NCBI RefSeq assembly: GCF_003719335.1
Contig: NZ_RIAS01000008.1
Location: forward strand, 62,001-126,000
Reading direction: 5' to 3'
Source: Paenibacillus amylolyticus
Lineage (GTDB): Bacteria > Bacillota > Bacilli > Paenibacillales > Paenibacillaceae
Length of the DNA: 64,000 nt
Part shown: positions 62,394 to 64,000 of the stretch, piece by piece
Position numbering within the stretch: the stretch's first letter is position 1
Layout: every line of letters starts with the position of its first letter
Notes under the pieces: model-generated
Told to the model about the DNA's origin: nothing
What the model saw: the letters and a program-made list of their open reading frames with translations, nothing else
Databases searched by the model: none
Made by a program: the position numbers and the translations under genes

Positions 62394-64000
62394 CTATTCC
62401 AGTTCAGCGACGGTTACACCGTTGCCTCCCTCTCCGTAATTGCCTAGACGATAACTTTTAATATGTTTATGCTTCCGTAGGTAATCCTGAATACCCGTAC
62501 GCAAAATTCCTGTACCTTTACCATGGATAATATACACTTGACCCAAGTTGGCGAGGAATGCTTCATCGATAAAACGATCTGCTTCCATCAGTGCTTCTTC
62601 CAAATTCGCTCCCCGTAGATCCAGCTCACTCTTCACGTTACCATCTCGAGTGCGCTTCATGCCTGTGACTGGTTTTTGCTTTGGCTGTTTTGCTGCCGGC
62701 GCAGTTTGTTGCAACTCCAAATCATCCAGCGACACCTTCATTTTCATAATCCCGAGCTGCACAACAGCATCCTTGTTTCCTGCCATCTCCACGACATGCC
62801 CCTTCTGATTCAGACTGTAAACCAGAACTTCATCACCTGGGCCAATTGCACGTGCTTTTGGAGCGGCTGTTTTATTCACCGTTTTTTTACGTTTTTCCGG
62901 CTCTGCTTCATCCAGTTGCTTGCGAGCAGCGATCAATTTATGCTCCTTGACAGAAGCACCCTCTTCCAGGGCCAGCTGACGAAGATCAGCAATAATTTTC
63001 TCCGCTTCTGCACGAGCCTTATCTACAATGCTACGCGCATCTTCCTCCGCTTTCTCAATCCGGCGATCACGCTGTTGTTCCAGCTTTTCGAGTTCGGCTT
63101 GATGGCGGCTGCGCAGTTTTTCCATATCTTGGCGAAGCATTTCCGCTTTTAGACGCTCTTGTTCAGCTGTAAGACGGTTCTCTTCGAGGGAAGCGATCAT
63201 GTGTTCAATCCGCTGGTCTTCTTCTTTCACTTCACCGCGAGCGTAATCCAGAATGTACGCTGGAAGTCCCAGTCTCTCTGCAATCGCAAAAGCGTTACTG
63301 CGTCCCGGTACACCAACCAGCAGACGGTATGTCGGACTCAGTGTATTGATATCAAATTCCATGCTGGCATTAATAACACCTTTACGCTCATACGCATAAG
63401 CCTTCAGCTCACTATAGTGAGTCGTTGCCACCATGCGGCAACCTGTCTGGTGCATATGCTCTAACATAGAGATCGCCAGCGCAGAACCTTCCGCCGGGTC
63501 TGTTCCCGCTCCGAGTTCGTCTAGAAGGATGAGACTTTTGGGCGTCATATTTTTCAAAATACGAATGATGTTGGTCATATGGCTAGAGAACGTACTCAGA
63601 TTCTGCTCGATACTCTGTTCGTCACCAATGTCGGCATATATTGCATCGAATACACACAGTTGACTCCCATCTTCGGCTGGCACAAACAATCCTGACATGG
63701 CCATCAAACTTAATAGACCAATCGTTTTCAACGTTACTGTTTTACCGCCCGTATTTGGTCCAGTCACGATTATAGAGGTGTAGTCGTTACCAAGCTCTAC
63801 ATCAATCGGAACAACATGTTCAATCGGAATCAGTGGATGACGTCCTTTTTTCAGCTTGAGGAAGCCCCGATCATTCATTCGAGGCAATGTTGCTTTCAGT
63901 TCACGGGCTAAACGTGCTTTGGCAAAAATAAAATCAAGTGATGACAGCAAATCGACATCATATAACAGCCACTCCCCCTGCTCACTGACAAGGGCCGTCA
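62394..64000 (-). CDS. mutS2: Endonuclease MutS2, C-terminal part (cut by window edge)
   Basis: About 535 codons visible, no in-frame start or stop up to the edge (the frame reads TALVSEQGEWLLYDVD into the known ORF). Walker A TGPNTGGKT, Walker B LILLDELGAGTDP, ABC signature-like STFSSHMTNI; a coiled-coil stretch (about 60% through, EENRLTAEQERLKAE); and the C-terminal Smr domain LDLRGANLEEALMEADRFID ending HGKGTGILR. MutS2 acts on recombination intermediates and stalled ribosomes. Missing N-terminal ~250 residues lie beyond the window. Confidence 0.93.
   Translation of the reverse strand, partial: TALVSEQGEWLLYDVDLLSSLDFIFAKARLARELKATLPRMNDRGFLKLKKGRHPLIPIEHVVPIDVELGNDYTSIIVTGPNTGGKTVTLKTIGLLSLMAMSGLFVPAEDGSQLCVFDAIYADIGDEQSIEQNLSTFSSHMTNIIRILKNMTPKSLILLDELGAGTDPAEGSALAISMLEHMHQTGCRMVATTHYSELKAYAYERKGVINASMEFDINTLSPTYRLLVGVPGRSNAFAIAERLGLPAYILDYARGEVKEEDQRIEHMIASLEENRLTAEQERLKAEMLRQDMEKLRSRHQAELEKLEQQRDRRIEKAEEDARSIVDKARAEAEKIIADLRQLALEEGASVKEHKLIAARKQLDEAEPEKRKKTVNKTAAPKARAIGPGDEVLVYSLNQKGHVVEMAGNKDAVVQLGIMKMKVSLDDLELQQTAPAAKQPKQKPVTGMKRTRDGNVKSELDLRGANLEEALMEADRFIDEAFLANLGQVYIIHGKGTGILRTGIQDYLRKHKHIKSYRLGNYGEGGNGVTVAELE

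Overview
The window looks like a chromosomal segment of a spore-forming, moderate-GC Bacillota, most probably Paenibacillus. Evidence: futalosine-type menaquinone synthesis (MqnC), a LiaFSR operon, AbrB with Spo0A boxes, spore-coat and SASP-like genes, YtxC next to thrS, MutS2 followed by a DUF350 gene, an S-box on metA, a T-box on thrS, and GGAGG-type ribosome sites throughout. The species cannot be fixed from sequence alone. I see no rRNA, tRNA, CRISPR, insertion sequence or prophage. It reads as a core region with one sugar-use island and several small uncharacterised genes.

Layout. 0-6.3 kb: DUF2161 nuclease-like protein, azoreductase, MocR-like aminotransferase, ComA-like response regulator, then a coiled-coil protein overlapping a phosphodiester glycosidase. 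6.3-15.5 kb: glycoside-use operon on the minus strand (esterase, two ABC permeases, solute-binding lipoprotein, GH3 beta-glucosidase, LacI regulator) with two LacI-type operators at its promoter, and a divergent serine hydrolase. 15.5-22.2 kb: abrB, trmL, serC, a GSI-beta glutamine synthetase with a GlnR/TnrA box, aroF, ispH. 22.2-29.1 kb: OmpR-type two-component system and the htrA protease it may control, then liaFSR with a 7-4-7 dyad. 29.2-34.5 kb: SASP-like gene with a sigma-G-type promoter, 3D-domain protein, thrS with T-box, ytxC, hypothetical membrane protein. 34.8-40 kb: KhtTU-like K+/H+ antiporter, YitT protein, zinc alcohol dehydrogenase and aldo/keto reductase. 40-45 kb: mqnC and the S-box metA-metI-metC operon. 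45-52 kb: corA with a long structured leader holding a small ORF, HRDC protein, ROK kinase, MOSC protein, second phosphodiester glycosidase, 5'-3' exonuclease, ArsC/Spx-like protein. 52-55.8 kb: 75-bp tandem repeat array, RluA synthase, PduO, CobU-like protein, lipoprotein, Spo0E-like protein. 55.9-64 kb: alaT-alaR-like pair, two spore-coat-like genes, FAD oxidoreductase, MFS transporter, zinc-ribbon protein, 27-residue peptide, DUF350 protein and the C-terminal part of MutS2, cut by the window edge.

Most promising observations: (1) a 32-codon ORF with an Asp-Pro-Arg-Pro start in the corA leader, overlapping one arm of a long inverted repeat, similar in logic to enterobacterial mgtL/corL Mg2+ leaders; (2) paired operators 76 bp apart at the sugar operon; (3) an 11-bp-phased direct repeat upstream of htrA; (4) a GlnR/TnrA box upstream of a glutamine synthetase that keeps the adenylylation-loop Tyr; (5) a sigma-G promoter on the SASP-like gene; (6) a 75-bp repeat array; (7) small membrane peptides at 6.06 and 61.8 kb.
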